The notes below the pieces were generated by a model, which saw only the letters and a program-made list of their open reading frames with translations, did no database searches and was not told the DNA's origin. Below, one piece after another: positions 43,771 to 53,239 of a stretch of 64,000 bases of DNA. The DNA lies in the NCBI RefSeq assembly GCF_051379705.1, contig NZ_CP179868.1:248001-312000 (forward strand), in the 5' to 3' direction. Each line of letters starts with the position of its first letter. Within the stretch, counting starts at the first letter, position 1. This DNA comes from Ekhidna sp051379705. GTDB taxonomy: Bacteria > Bacteroidota > Bacteroidia > Cytophagales > Cyclobacteriaceae. A program made the translations under genes and the position numbers.

Positions 43771-44882
43771 TTTTCTCTATTCTGATGAAAGCTCGAAGTA
43801 ATCCATCCACCGCCAATCACATCGTCTCCTTCATAAAACACTGCTGCCTGGCCCGGAGCTATTGCGCTTACGCCATTGCCGAAATAGACTTTCATTGTTT
43901 CTCCGACTTGTTCAATAACGGCAGGATTGCCTTTGTCATTGTAACGCACCTTTGTAATTGTATCTTTTCGTTCTCCTTCTATGGAAGCATACTTCTGCAT
44001 GTTGAGCTGCCTTACATACATGCCATCTCGACTTAATTCATCGAATGTACCAAGTATAACTCTATTCGTATCTTTCTGTATTTCAGTAACATAAACAGGA
44101 TAACCTAAAGCTACACCTAGACCTTTTCGTTGACCAACTGTATAGAAAGGATAGCCTTCATGCTTCCCGACAATTTCACCCGATTCCAAGACAAATTCAC
44201 CACCTGCCACTTGTTCTTCTATGCCCTCTACTCTCCTTTTCAAAAACCCTCTATAGTCATTATCTGGAACAAAGCAGATTTCATAAGATTCTGACTTAGT
44301 CACTAATTCGTAGAATTCCCGCTCACGTGCCATGTCATATATCTCTGACTTCTTAAGGTGCCCCAATGGGTATTTAGTTCGACTTAAGCTTTCCTGCGAG
44401 ATGCCCCATAAGGCGTAGGACTGATCTTTATAACCATCTGCACCTCTTGAAACAACAAATCGATCATTCTCCTGGCGAATCTTCGCGTAGTGACCAGTAG
44501 CAATAAACTCACAATCTAGTTTATCAGCTCGACGGAGTAATGCATCCCATTTAATGTGAGTATTGCACATCACACATGGATTCGGTGTGCGCCCTGCCAT
44601 GTATTCATCGGTAAAATAGTCGATGACAGCATCACCAAACTCTTCTCTGATATCTATGATGAAATGTGGGAATCCCAAGTTCACCGCAATGTTTCTTGCG
44701 TCGTTGATAGAATCCAGACTACAACAGCCGGTTTCTTTTGAACTTCCTCCCGAGGTTTGATAGTCCCATGTTTTCATGGTCATTCCTATTACCTCATATC
44801 CTTCTTCGTGTAGCATCACTGCAGCGAGTGAGCTATCAATGCCGCCGCTCATGGCGACTAAAATTCTTCCTTTTTTACTCAT
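43767..44882 (-). CDS. mnmA: tRNA-specific 2-thiouridylase
   Basis: 371 residues. MnmA adds sulfur to U34 of tRNA-Glu, -Gln and -Lys. PP-loop SGGIDSS (12-18), catalytic cysteines in TPNPCVMCN and YEICFVPDNDY, RNA-binding GHYAKI and the C-terminal beta-barrel. First gene of a four-gene minus-strand run with the lipoprotein, subtilase and rpe. An exact TACCTTTG -7 element lies 50 bases upstream. Confidence 0.96.
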   Translation of the reverse strand: MSKKGRILVAMSGGIDSSLAAVMLHEEGYEVIGMTMKTWDYQTSGGSSKETGCCSLDSINDARNIAVNLGFPHFIIDIREEFGDAVIDYFTDEYMAGRTPNPCVMCNTHIKWDALLRRADKLDCEFIATGHYAKIRQENDRFVVSRGADGYKDQSYALWGISQESLSRTKYPLGHLKKSEIYDMAREREFYELVTKSESYEICFVPDNDYRGFLKRRVEGIEEQVAGGEFVLESGEIVGKHEGYPFYTVGQRKGLGVALGYPVYVTEIQKDTNRVILGTFDELSRDGMYVRQLNMQKYASIEGERKDTITKVRYNDKGNPAVIEQVGETMKVYFGNGVSAIAPGQAAVFYEGDDVIGGGWITSSFHQNREN

Positions 44883-44931
44883 TTATTTCGTATTTCGCCG
44901 GGTTCACAGCCACGGTTTATACATCAAGATG

Positions 44932-44939
44932 CAAAGGTA
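44932..44939 (-). promoter_or_regulatory. -7 promoter element of mnmA
   Basis: The minus strand reads TACCTTTG, an exact TAnnTTTG match, 50 bases before the mnmA ATG. A tandem repeat lies just upstream (44942-44972). Confidence 0.45.
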
Positions 44940-44941
44940 GT

Positions 44942-44972
44942 GATTTAGTTAATTAGTGATTAGTTAATTAGT
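44942..44972. repeat. Short tandem repeat upstream of mnmA
   Basis: GATTTAGTTAATTAGT (44942-44957) is followed at once by GATTAGTTAATTAGT (44958-44972), differing by one T. It overlaps the region where the -33 promoter element of mnmA should lie, so copy number could affect expression. Confidence 0.6.
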
Positions 44973-45031
44973 AAAATGATGGATTGACAACATGATCATA
45001 ATCCTAATTTATTAATCGACTTTTCGACAAT

Positions 45032-46003
45032 TTAGCAGCAGCCACCTCCGTCGTAGAAGAATGTACTCTCACTAACATATACATCTTCATTTTCAATAGT
45101 TTGTAGGTTTCCTGCGGTCTTATCACATACAGAAAGTGGTTGATTGTACATCAAAACATGGCCTGCATGATCGTCATAGTACTCCTGATCTCCTGTATAG
45201 ATTGCAGTCTTGCCCGTAAACACACATGGTCCGTCTGCTGGCATTGGGTCCTTAATAGCGCAAACCTCCACACTTTCAATATGAATCGGTTGATTTGTGT
45301 CGTAGTGCTTGGTATCTAGAATTCTATATGGACGTTTTGCCCTGATTTCCACAGTCCCAAACCCTACATCGGTGATCATTTTGATATAGTCTTTCAAAGG
45401 CAATGCCCCACTCAGGCAAAGGCCTCTCAGTTCGGGATCATTCTTAAGGTTTTCCGGCATCATATCCTCACTAATGGGGTCAGAAAGGACTAAACGTCCG
45501 TTAGGCTTCAACACTCGATACGTCTCCTTGAGTGCTGTTTTTAGGTCTTCTTCATGAAAGATGTTAAACAAACAGTTTTGTGCAGCAACATCAATTGACT
45601 CATCTTCTACAGGCAAGTTTAGTGCGTCTCCTTTGCGTAAGCTTACAAAATCAGATTTAAACCAATCATTAGCTGACTCAGCTTCTTTGAAGTTGTTTTC
45701 GCATGCTTCGAGCATTTCATCGACCACATCGACACCAATAACACCTTCCTTTTGTCTGCTGAAGTAGGAAAACTGAAGCAACTCCATGCCACCACCTACT
45801 CCTACATATAGGATCTTAGGGTTGTTGATCAAATCCCTCGGGTGTACAGTACTGCCACAGCCATAGTTCATTTGTTGCATGATCTTGGGAATATCTAACC
45901 CCGGAAATGCCCAAATTGGTGTGGTTGTGCAGCATAATCCTACATCTGGGGTTTCTGCTGCTCTTCTGTAAATGTCTTTAGTGGTATCTAAGTATGCTTC
46001 CAT
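45032..46003 (-). CDS. arsM: Arsenite methyltransferase of the arsenosugar pathway
   Basis: 323 residues. AdoMet fold with ILYVGVGGGMELLQFS and VVDEMLEACE. Cysteines expected to bind arsenite: Cys24-Cys25 (GLCCTTT), Cys49 (YGCGST) and the C-terminal pair GGGCC. The order with a radical SAM gene and an AhpD-like gene matches the arsenosugar biosynthesis ArsM type, not a stand-alone detoxifying ArsM. Product: methylated arsenicals for the ArsS step. 30 bp downstream of arsS. Confidence 0.88.
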   Translation of the reverse strand: MEAYLDTTKDIYRRAAETPDVGLCCTTTPIWAFPGLDIPKIMQQMNYGCGSTVHPRDLINNPKILYVGVGGGMELLQFSYFSRQKEGVIGVDVVDEMLEACENNFKEAESANDWFKSDFVSLRKGDALNLPVEDESIDVAAQNCLFNIFHEEDLKTALKETYRVLKPNGRLVLSDPISEDMMPENLKNDPELRGLCLSGALPLKDYIKMITDVGFGTVEIRAKRPYRILDTKHYDTNQPIHIESVEVCAIKDPMPADGPCVFTGKTAIYTGDQEYYDDHAGHVLMYNQPLSVCDKTAGNLQTIENEDVYVSESTFFYDGGGCC

Positions 46004-46033
46004 TTTAGCTATAATTCTTTCTTTTTTGTCTTA

Positions 46034-47071
46034 TTAGGTAGTTGTTCCGCCGCAGCTTGATCCTGCTCCTGCAGTACAACCGTAGCAATGTTGACTCAAA
46101 ATGATCTCCCTTTTTTCTAGCTCCTGAACATCAAAGTCTTTAATGTGCTGAGGTCCATTTACCTTTAATTCCAGCATCTGATTGAAATCACAATCATACA
46201 GGTTCCCATCCCAACTAATACTGATGGTGTTTCGACACATCACTCCAAGCGCTGCTGCCGGATTAAACGCATTGGCAAGCTCTTCCATATAGTCTTCATA
46301 CTTCTCTGTCTTCACTAAATATTCTAAAAACCGACTTATTGGAAGGTTAGTGATTGCATAGAGATCATTGAAGACAATGTTATACTCAAGAAGCTTGCTT
46401 TTGAATTGGCTTTCCAATGCTCCTTGATCACCGGGAAGGAAGGCTCCTGCAGGATTATATACTAAATCAAGCTTCAAGTTGGAATCTTTTTGTCCATACC
46501 CTACTTCATTGAGCATCTGCAGCGCTTTTATGGACTTTTCAAATACGCCATCACCTCTTTGTGCATCTGTTCTTTTAGCTGTGAAATAAGGAAGGCTGGA
46601 AACAACGTTGATTTTGTGCTTTTTGAAAAACTCTGGCAAATCATTGTATTTCGGGTTTGCCAGAATGATGGTAAGATTGCATCGTACGATAATTTGCTTT
46701 CCAAGCTTACTCAACTCTTCCACAAACCACCTGAAATCAGGATTCATTTCAGGTGCGCCTCCTGTAAGGTCAACTGTAGATATATCGGTTCCCTCTAATG
46801 CATCGAGACATTGCTGCATGGTCTCCCGTGTCATAATCTCTTTCCGGTCCGGACCCGCATCTACGTGGCAATGTGCACAAACCTGATTACACATCTTGCC
46901 TACATTGATTTGAAAAATATCAATATTGGTAGGCTTGAGCGGCAATTGACTTAGTTCATTTAGCTTGCTTTCGAATGATGGAATATTGATCGATTGATAA
47001 TCATCAAGTACCTCAATCTGCCCCTCCGGAGTACCTAGTCTATGTTTTTGCCTCTGTAGTGATTTTAACAT
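46034..47071 (-). CDS. arsS: Arsenosugar biosynthesis radical SAM protein
   Basis: 345 residues. Radical SAM cluster motif CNQVCAHC (Cys61, Cys65, Cys68), GGAPEMNPDF glycine-rich motif, and a C-terminal Cys-rich end (HCYGCTAGAGSSCGG) of the ArsS family, where it may hold extra clusters or arsenic. ArsS is proposed to join a methylated arsenical to a 5'-deoxyadenosyl group. Its ATG overlaps the stop of the AhpD-like gene by one base. Confidence 0.9.
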   Translation of the reverse strand: MLKSLQRQKHRLGTPEGQIEVLDDYQSINIPSFESKLNELSQLPLKPTNIDIFQINVGKMCNQVCAHCHVDAGPDRKEIMTRETMQQCLDALEGTDISTVDLTGGAPEMNPDFRWFVEELSKLGKQIIVRCNLTIILANPKYNDLPEFFKKHKINVVSSLPYFTAKRTDAQRGDGVFEKSIKALQMLNEVGYGQKDSNLKLDLVYNPAGAFLPGDQGALESQFKSKLLEYNIVFNDLYAITNLPISRFLEYLVKTEKYEDYMEELANAFNPAAALGVMCRNTISISWDGNLYDCDFNQMLELKVNGPQHIKDFDVQELEKREIILSQHCYGCTAGAGSSCGGTTT

Positions 47072-47409
47072 TACATCAATTTATCGTTCACTTGATTCAT
47101 CATTTGAACACCATGAACCAAGACTGCCCCACTTTTAATTGCCGCAGCTACATGAACAGCTTCCATCATCTGCTCCTCATCTACACCTTTCTTCAAACAA
47201 TCTGATGTGTAGGCGTCAATACAATATGGGCAGTGTACTGCATGTGATACTGCAAGAGCAATGAGTGATTTTTCACGAGCAGTTAATGCACTGTCCTTGA
47301 ACACATTACCGTAGTAGTCAAAAAATTTATCACCAAGTTCTTTTTGCCACTCGGTGATATCACCAAACTTCTTTAAATCCTCAGATTTATAATATGTTTC
47401 GTTTTTCAT
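47071..47409 (-). CDS. AhpD/carboxymuconolactone decarboxylase-like protein of the arsenosugar operon
   Basis: 112 residues, alkylhydroperoxidase AhpD-like fold with the redox motif HCPYC (Cys60, Cys63) followed by a helix with a further Cys. A protein of this kind usually accompanies arsM and arsS; its role in the pathway is not settled, presumably thiol redox chemistry. First gene of the three-gene operon. Confidence 0.88.
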   Translation of the reverse strand: MKNETYYKSEDLKKFGDITEWQKELGDKFFDYYGNVFKDSALTAREKSLIALAVSHAVHCPYCIDAYTSDCLKKGVDEEQMMEAVHVAAAIKSGAVLVHGVQMMNQVNDKLM

Positions 47410-47554
47410 AGGCTGTATAACAATATGAGATCATTTAAAGTTGATCATAAACAAGAAAAGGTTGTTCTCCCTTTATCAAAAATCAAAGCTAAATACTTGA
47501 TTTACGTAAAACTTATAGCTATTGGATTTCTTAAACCAATGGTCGTCTAGTTGT

Positions 47555-47797
47555 CTATGATATGGAATTTCTTACTCGACTAGTGTATTCTCTCAGCGCG
47601 GTTTTAAAATCAGATCCATTTTCCTCCATCGTTTGGATGACTTGAAGAGCTGCAAATGCATGTGTTAGTTGTTCTCCTTCATCATCACCAGGAATAGTTA
47701 TTTCAGGCTTTTGCTCCTCAGCTATTGCCGCTTCTGCTTTAATAAGTTCTTCTTTTGAGTATGTCTCAATGAGCTGTTTAATAACGGGAATCTTCAT
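47555..47797 (-). CDS. Small conserved protein (DUF6952-like)
   Basis: 80 residues, acidic and helical (KIPVIKQLIE, EEQKPEITIPGDDEGEQLTHAFAALQVI), no signal. Two bases after the thioredoxin gene, so in its operon. The pairing suggests a redox-related role; function unknown. Confidence 0.7.
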   Translation of the reverse strand: MKIPVIKQLIETYSKEELIKAEAAIAEEQKPEITIPGDDEGEQLTHAFAALQVIQTMEENGSDFKTALREYTSRVRNSIS

Positions 47798-47799
47798 AG

Positions 47800-48114
47800 T
47801 TATAAGGACTTTATCATTTCCACTACTGCTTCTTCTTTACTTGTAGGCTGGCCAGATACAAGTTCACCATCCTTGAAGGTAGCGAAGAATGGTAGGTTGG
47901 TAACACCTGCTAATTTCCTGGCCTCCGGACTTTTCTCTGCATTTACATCTAAAAAAGAAACATCTGAAAACTGCTGATCTTCAGACAGTCGTCTAAACTT
48001 TGGTGAAAACAAGCGGCAACTGCCGCACCAGTCCGCATAATACTTTACTATCACTTTGCTATTTTGATTTAATGCAAGGTTAAAATCTTCGTCTGTCTTA
48101 AGTTCTACTGCCAT
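47800..48114 (-). CDS. Thioredoxin-family protein
   Basis: 104 residues from ATG 48114 (an ATG nine codons earlier is possible, but the shorter form starts at the first thioredoxin strand). Active site WCGSC (Cys30, Cys33) in VKYYADWCGSCRLFSPKF, cis-Pro segment TNLPFFATF. Cytoplasmic disulfide reductase. Located just upstream of the arsenosugar operon on the same strand, which needs thiol reductant. Confidence 0.9.
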   Translation of the reverse strand: MAVELKTDEDFNLALNQNSKVIVKYYADWCGSCRLFSPKFRRLSEDQQFSDVSFLDVNAEKSPEARKLAGVTNLPFFATFKDGELVSGQPTSKEEAVVEMIKSL

Positions 48115-48198
48115 TTGAATGTTTTTTGAGCAAAACAGCAAAATAATTCAAAATGTTTCGCTTAGAAGGTTTTCTTTGCGACCAAAATTCATAATTCC

Positions 48199-48804
48199 AT
48201 GGGACTCGCAACTTTTGTGAAAATTAGTAATGTTTCCAATTTATCAGATGCTCGATATTGTGCAGGTATGATGGTAGATGTAATCGGGTTCAATATTGAC
48301 CCTACCACAGACACATTTGTAAGTGAATCTGATTTCAATGAGATTACCAATTGGGTAGCGGGAGTGGAATTTGTCGGTGAATTTCATGATGCTACAGAAG
48401 AGCAGATTCGTGAAGCAGTAAAGAAATACCCTGTCAATTACATCGAGATTGACAACCTTGATTTAGTTGAGAAAGTCGGACTTCTAGGAAAACCTTTGAT
48501 TGTGCGTTTGAGTATTAATACCGAAGAAGAACTGAATCAGCTAAAGTCTACCTTAAGTTATCTGGATGAGCTTGTCAAGATCGTACTTTTAAAAACTGAT
48601 AATCCGGCGTTGTTTGAGGCAATTGATTCTAAGATTGGCTATTACAACGGCCATCTAAAGCTGCTGAAGGGATTCAATATTACCACCTCCAAAGATTTGA
48701 CCAAATTTCCAGGCTTAGAGCTTGAGGCCACCAAGGAAGAACGACCAGGGTTTAAAGACTATGGGCAGATAATGGATATTCTTGAGCTTATCGAAGAAGA
48801 TTGA
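48199..48804 (+). CDS. TrpF-like TIM-barrel protein
   Basis: 201 residues. The N-terminal VKISNVSNLSDARYCAGMMVDVIGF resembles the start of phosphoribosylanthranilate isomerase (VKICG...DA...GAD..GF), but the catalytic Cys of the VKICG strand is replaced (VKISN) and the barrel is only loosely like TrpF. No tryptophan genes are adjacent. It may be a barrel with another function. Confidence 0.55.
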   Translation: MGLATFVKISNVSNLSDARYCAGMMVDVIGFNIDPTTDTFVSESDFNEITNWVAGVEFVGEFHDATEEQIREAVKKYPVNYIEIDNLDLVEKVGLLGKPLIVRLSINTEEELNQLKSTLSYLDELVKIVLLKTDNPALFEAIDSKIGYYNGHLKLLKGFNITTSKDLTKFPGLELEATKEERPGFKDYGQIMDILELIEED

Positions 48805-48857
48805 TGTTGTAATTAATGTTTTAGTCCTATTGATTATATTGTTATCAAAAGATAATA

Positions 48858-50501
48858 ATGAAGAAAATCCTTTTTATTGTTTTTTATTTTTCCACCATAG
48901 CCACCTTTGCTCAACTGGAAGAAATTAAAGAAAAACTCAAGTCTAAAGACAGGTCTGAGGGGACTGTTTTTTGGCTTTGTGATTCGGCTTATGCAATCCA
49001 CAGTAATGACCCAGCACTTGCTGAACAAGTGGCTTTACTCGCATTGGAATTAGCTAAACAAATTGGCTCAGATTTAGGAGCTGCCAAAGCAAATCATGTT
49101 GTTGGAATTACTCATTGGGCAAGAGACAATTATACTGAATCAATTGATTACTACCTGGAAGCTTTAGCGTACTACGAAAAACTTGGAAACCTTCATGGCA
49201 TGGCTCTCATACGTATTAATGTGGGTAACGTATATGATGACCTCAATCAAACGGAGCGAAGCAAAAGCTATCATAGGTCAAGCATAAAAATACTTAGGGA
49301 GTTAGGTGACTCTGTTAACTTGGCCAGGGTATTAAATAATCTTGCCATCGCACACAGAAGGACAGGCCATTCCGACTCAGCATATTCTAGCTATCAAAGA
49401 GTAATGGCGATCAAAAGATCGCTCCAAGACTCGATTGGTGTGGCGAGAACTTTCAACAACATTTCATTGCTCTTTCTAGAAAAGGAATCTGGTGTCAATC
49501 AAGAAGATGCAACAATTGCATATAACAATTTGATTTCCGGATTTGAATATTTGAAAGAGGGGGATGATAACCGACTCTATGCAACTATTTGTGCAAACTT
49601 AGGAAGAGCCATGACACTGTCAGGCCAACTGAGTGGCAATGAAAGATACTTCGATAAAGCGCTAGAAATTGCAAAAGAATATGACTTCAAAGTCATTGAG
49701 CAGTGGGTCTATATGTATTATGCAGAGTTGTTTGTGCGTAGGAAAGACTATCAGCAAGCATTCGAGTATTTTGCTAAAGAAGTAGCTCTGGACAAGGAAT
49801 TACGAAATGCTGAAATTAACGAGCAAATAGAAGAACTAAACATTAAATACGAAACCGTAAAAAAAGAAAAACAGATAGCCGAGCTCGAAAGACAAGAAGC
49901 TGTTGATAGAGGCATTCGGAATTTGCTTTTAGCAGGAGTCATCGCTGTGATACTCATAGCCTTGGTCCTTATCTTCTACAGTTATCAAAAGAGGAAAAAA
50001 GATAAATTAATTGCTCAACTGCAGCTTGATAAGATGTCTGAGGAGCTAATTTCAAAAAACAAGGAAATTGCTTCCTACACGATGAGTTTTCTTCAAAAAA
50101 ATCAGTTGATGGAGGAATTGAAAGATCAAATAAATGAGCTAAAGAAGAACTCTGATATAACCACAAACAAGGAACTCACAAGAATCAACAGAATTGTGGA
50201 TAATACTTTCAGATCTGATGAGGAATGGAAAACATTCCAAATCACATTTGATCAAATGCACGATGGTTTCTTCAAGGATCTTAAAAAAACATTTCCTGAT
50301 ATCAGTAATGCGGAACTTAAACTTTGTGCATTATTGCGACTCAATATGAACCTCAAGGAGTCTTCAAAAATACTTGGCATTGCTGCCGATAGCGTAAAAA
50401 CAGCCAGATATAGATTGCGAAAAAAATTGGGATTGAAAACAGAAGACAATTTGATTGATTTCCTTATCCAGTTTGAAAATCCTGTCAAAACATCCGCCTG
50501 A
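48858..50501 (+). CDS. TPR sensor protein with TM segment and LuxR-like helix-turn-helix
   Basis: 547 residues: signal peptide (to about 19), TPR repeats outside the membrane (about 40-320), coiled coil (300-350), one membrane helix (about 355-375), a cytoplasmic coiled coil and a C-terminal helix-turn-helix (FPDISNAELKLCALLRLNMNL..., IAADSVKTARYRLRKKLG). This is a one-component signalling layout common in Bacteroidota that links an extracytoplasmic cue to transcription. A small lipoprotein gene follows 15 bp later and may be its partner or target. Confidence 0.87.
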   Translation: MKKILFIVFYFSTIATFAQLEEIKEKLKSKDRSEGTVFWLCDSAYAIHSNDPALAEQVALLALELAKQIGSDLGAAKANHVVGITHWARDNYTESIDYYLEALAYYEKLGNLHGMALIRINVGNVYDDLNQTERSKSYHRSSIKILRELGDSVNLARVLNNLAIAHRRTGHSDSAYSSYQRVMAIKRSLQDSIGVARTFNNISLLFLEKESGVNQEDATIAYNNLISGFEYLKEGDDNRLYATICANLGRAMTLSGQLSGNERYFDKALEIAKEYDFKVIEQWVYMYYAELFVRRKDYQQAFEYFAKEVALDKELRNAEINEQIEELNIKYETVKKEKQIAELERQEAVDRGIRNLLLAGVIAVILIALVLIFYSYQKRKKDKLIAQLQLDKMSEELISKNKEIASYTMSFLQKNQLMEELKDQINELKKNSDITTNKELTRINRIVDNTFRSDEEWKTFQITFDQMHDGFFKDLKKTFPDISNAELKLCALLRLNMNLKESSKILGIAADSVKTARYRLRKKLGLKTEDNLIDFLIQFENPVKTSA

Positions 50502-50516
50502 TTTAAACTACAACTA

Positions 50517-51281
50517 ATGAAAAAAATCAGCTATTTGATAATCCTGTTATTCATATTTTCATGCTCAGGAGACACAGAACCCTTACCGGATAATGGAGGT
50601 GATGAAACTGGAGTTTCTATTGATTCTTTTGATGGTTCAGGTGATTTGGAAAACTACACAACCAATAATGCAAGTTCACTTCCTACTGTCGAGCAAGTAT
50701 CAGGCAGATATAGAGCTGAATTGGTAGATAATACTGACAATGTCACGCTTCATTTTAATGAACAACAAGGACGCTTAGATGCAAAACGTGTTGCTTTTCC
50801 ATTTGAATTTATTGCCAGAAATATCGGGATCGGGACGATAAATAATTCCCAAGAAGCTCCGGCTCATCAAAATGATGCTTACAATTTTTGTGGAGTTCAG
50901 GTTCATGTTCTTGATTTAAGTTCTCCCAATTCTTCACATGTTGTAGTTGGTCATCGTGGATCCACGGGATTTACAATTGAAGGAAAAAACACCTTAAATG
51001 GGTCTTCTTCTGTTAATGATATAGGCGCGAATACAGTTCCAGACGGTCGTGCTGATATTCGAATTGTGGGCAATGAGGATCGAACCATTTCCGTTTTTTG
51101 GCAAACGCCCAATTCTGGTAATCAAAATGACAACTGGACTCTCTATAACGATACTGGAAACCTGCCAGGAACAGCTCCTGTATATGATAGCGAGGTATAT
51201 GTAGGTTTGATTACATATGCCTTCTATACCACAGGCATCCCTTTTGTTGGAACCTGCGATCAGGTCGAAATAACCGAGTAG
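50517..51281 (+). CDS. Hypothetical beta-rich lipoprotein
   Basis: 254 residues, lipobox FIFSC (Cys16), Gly/Asp-rich linker, then a beta-rich domain (about 40-250) with a jelly-roll flavour (DNVTLHFNEQQG..., DRTISVFWQTPN, YVGLITYAFYTTGIPF), possibly a carbohydrate-binding or LamG-like fold. Follows the TPR/HTH gene by 15 bp. Function unknown. Confidence 0.72.
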   Translation: MKKISYLIILLFIFSCSGDTEPLPDNGGDETGVSIDSFDGSGDLENYTTNNASSLPTVEQVSGRYRAELVDNTDNVTLHFNEQQGRLDAKRVAFPFEFIARNIGIGTINNSQEAPAHQNDAYNFCGVQVHVLDLSSPNSSHVVVGHRGSTGFTIEGKNTLNGSSSVNDIGANTVPDGRADIRIVGNEDRTISVFWQTPNSGNQNDNWTLYNDTGNLPGTAPVYDSEVYVGLITYAFYTTGIPFVGTCDQVEITE

Positions 51282-51283
51282 TT

Positions 51284-53053
51284 TTAGGTCTGAAGGTCTA
51301 TGTGGAAAGTTGTGCCTGCTCCTAATTGCGAATCGTAAGATACTTTTCCTCCCATCCGCTCAGTAAATAGTTTGACAATTGAAAGTCCAAGTCCAATTGA
51401 TTCTTCACCTTGCGTTGGTTTAGCACTTAACCGCTGATACTTTTGAAATACTTTCTTTTTGTCTTCCTCCGTCAATCCAGGCCCTTGATCTGAAACAGAA
51501 ATTCGTGTCAGGCTACCTTTCGTGTTGGTTGAAATCTTTATTGTAGAATTTTCCTTGCTATACTTGATTGCATTCGAAATCAGATTATCCAGGATTTGCG
51601 CTATATAGATTTTATCTGCGTTTACATACAGGCCATTCTCAAGATTTTTGGCAACAGTTATGGACTTGTCCAGTGCCTTGGACTTATTATCTTTCACTAC
51701 TTGATCGACCACTCCTTCAAGCTCAAGCTTTTCCAGTTTGATGTTATGTTTTCCGGTCTCAATCGCATCAACATCCAATATTTTGTCAATCAGCGAGCGC
51801 ATCTTGTCTGATGATTGTAGTATAAAACCAAGTAAAGTATTGCCCTGATCACTCAGTTTTTCATTCGTCTCAATGATCTGAGCTCCGTTCAAAATATTCG
51901 ATAAAGGTGACCTAAGGTCATGAGCAAGCACTTGAATCAGGTTATTTTTTTCTTCATTAAGTGCTCTTAACTGGTTATTTGTTTCTTCTACAAGTCGTTG
52001 CTGCTCAAGCAGTCTATCGGTGTTTTGTGATTTAATCCGATAAAGGGCTATAATTAAAAATAAGATGACCAACGCCACTATAATTATCGAGATCAGGATG
52101 ATAGTCAGTCGTTCGGATTTCTGATCGCGTTCTGCTGCTTCTAGCAATTGCTCGTATTGAGATTCTTTCTCACGATTAGAAATTACTATCTCTTCAAGCG
52201 GCCCTATTTCTGCAGACTTAGAAATTCGCTCAATGATATCGGTGGCATTAGCACCTAGGTATTTTTCAATGATACTACGCTTATCTGATTGAAACTGATC
52301 GCTATTAAAATACTCTTCAACCGGTTCTAACCAGTCACTCTTAAGAGGATAGATCATGGCCAATCCTTCAAGTTTCACCGGGAAATAGAACTGGCGTCTC
52401 ACCAATGTGTTGCTTTCGATAGCCACCAAAAAATTAGCAATATCTATATATCCAAAGCTATTAGATTGCTCGCCTATGCGGTCAATAATATTTCCGCTAT
52501 TTCTCACAAATTCTATTTCAAAATCTATATTGAGATCAGACTTCAATCTTCTTAAGGATTCCGCTAGTGTCGTATTTGTAATTGAAATTGCCGTATTCCC
52601 ATCCAAGATTTTTTTAAGCTCTTCTTCCGTTAGAGCTATAGGAAGATTAGAATTGGTAATCATGATTGCCACATCAGCCAAATATGGTGGAGTGAAGTTG
52701 AAGAACTTCTTTCTTTCATCTGTGATTGAAATTGAGGAAGAACCAAATGTGCCGTCGTTTCCGTCTGTTATAGTCTGAAGCACATTGCTGAAGCTGTTGG
52801 TTTCGATCCAACGCATCTCGATGCTCAGCCCATGCTTCTTATTGAGATAGTCAATAAATGCACTGGCAAGATCATGCTCTACTCCATCGATAATATCTAA
52901 TGAATTGTCAATGACTATATTGTTAGGATACCAATAGAACTCAACCACACCTCTTTTTTCACGACGGATTTTTGCCCAACTGTCTCCATTAGCCAGGGCT
53001 TCTATCCCAATACTAAACACTGTAAGGAATAATATGATGATTCTCTGAAACAT
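51284..53053 (-). CDS. Hybrid solute-binding-domain sensor histidine kinase
   Basis: 589 residues: signal peptide (1-21), periplasmic SBP_bac_3-type domain (about 30-270, as in BvgS/EvgS sensors), linker, membrane helix (317-337), coiled coil, HisKA with His378 (VLAHDLRSPLSN), and a HATPase domain (DNLISNAIKYSKEN, SDQGPGLT, GLGLSIVKLFTERMGG). No receiver domain or response regulator gene is adjacent, so it is an orphan kinase. Probably senses a small amino-acid-like ligand. Confidence 0.9.
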   Translation of the reverse strand: MFQRIIILFLTVFSIGIEALANGDSWAKIRREKRGVVEFYWYPNNIVIDNSLDIIDGVEHDLASAFIDYLNKKHGLSIEMRWIETNSFSNVLQTITDGNDGTFGSSSISITDERKKFFNFTPPYLADVAIMITNSNLPIALTEEELKKILDGNTAISITNTTLAESLRRLKSDLNIDFEIEFVRNSGNIIDRIGEQSNSFGYIDIANFLVAIESNTLVRRQFYFPVKLEGLAMIYPLKSDWLEPVEEYFNSDQFQSDKRSIIEKYLGANATDIIERISKSAEIGPLEEIVISNREKESQYEQLLEAAERDQKSERLTIILISIIIVALVILFLIIALYRIKSQNTDRLLEQQRLVEETNNQLRALNEEKNNLIQVLAHDLRSPLSNILNGAQIIETNEKLSDQGNTLLGFILQSSDKMRSLIDKILDVDAIETGKHNIKLEKLELEGVVDQVVKDNKSKALDKSITVAKNLENGLYVNADKIYIAQILDNLISNAIKYSKENSTIKISTNTKGSLTRISVSDQGPGLTEEDKKKVFQKYQRLSAKPTQGEESIGLGLSIVKLFTERMGGKVSYDSQLGAGTTFHIDLQT

Positions 53054-53239
53054 GAATAATAGTGGCTATCTAAATATAAACGCTTATTGGTTCAAAATGC
53101 CAATTTCAAATGCAATGATTCGTTTATAAACTACGAAGTAGGTCCTGATTTGGATCAACTACCCATACCATGAATCAAGTTTTTATTGAAAAATGGGTTA
53201 AATAAGCAACAGAAGTTACTATTGAGTTAATTTTAAGTA

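Noticed and set aside
48199..48804. Naming the barrel protein trpF
   Set aside because: The VKICG catalytic Cys is replaced and no other tryptophan gene is near, so enzyme identity is not supported.
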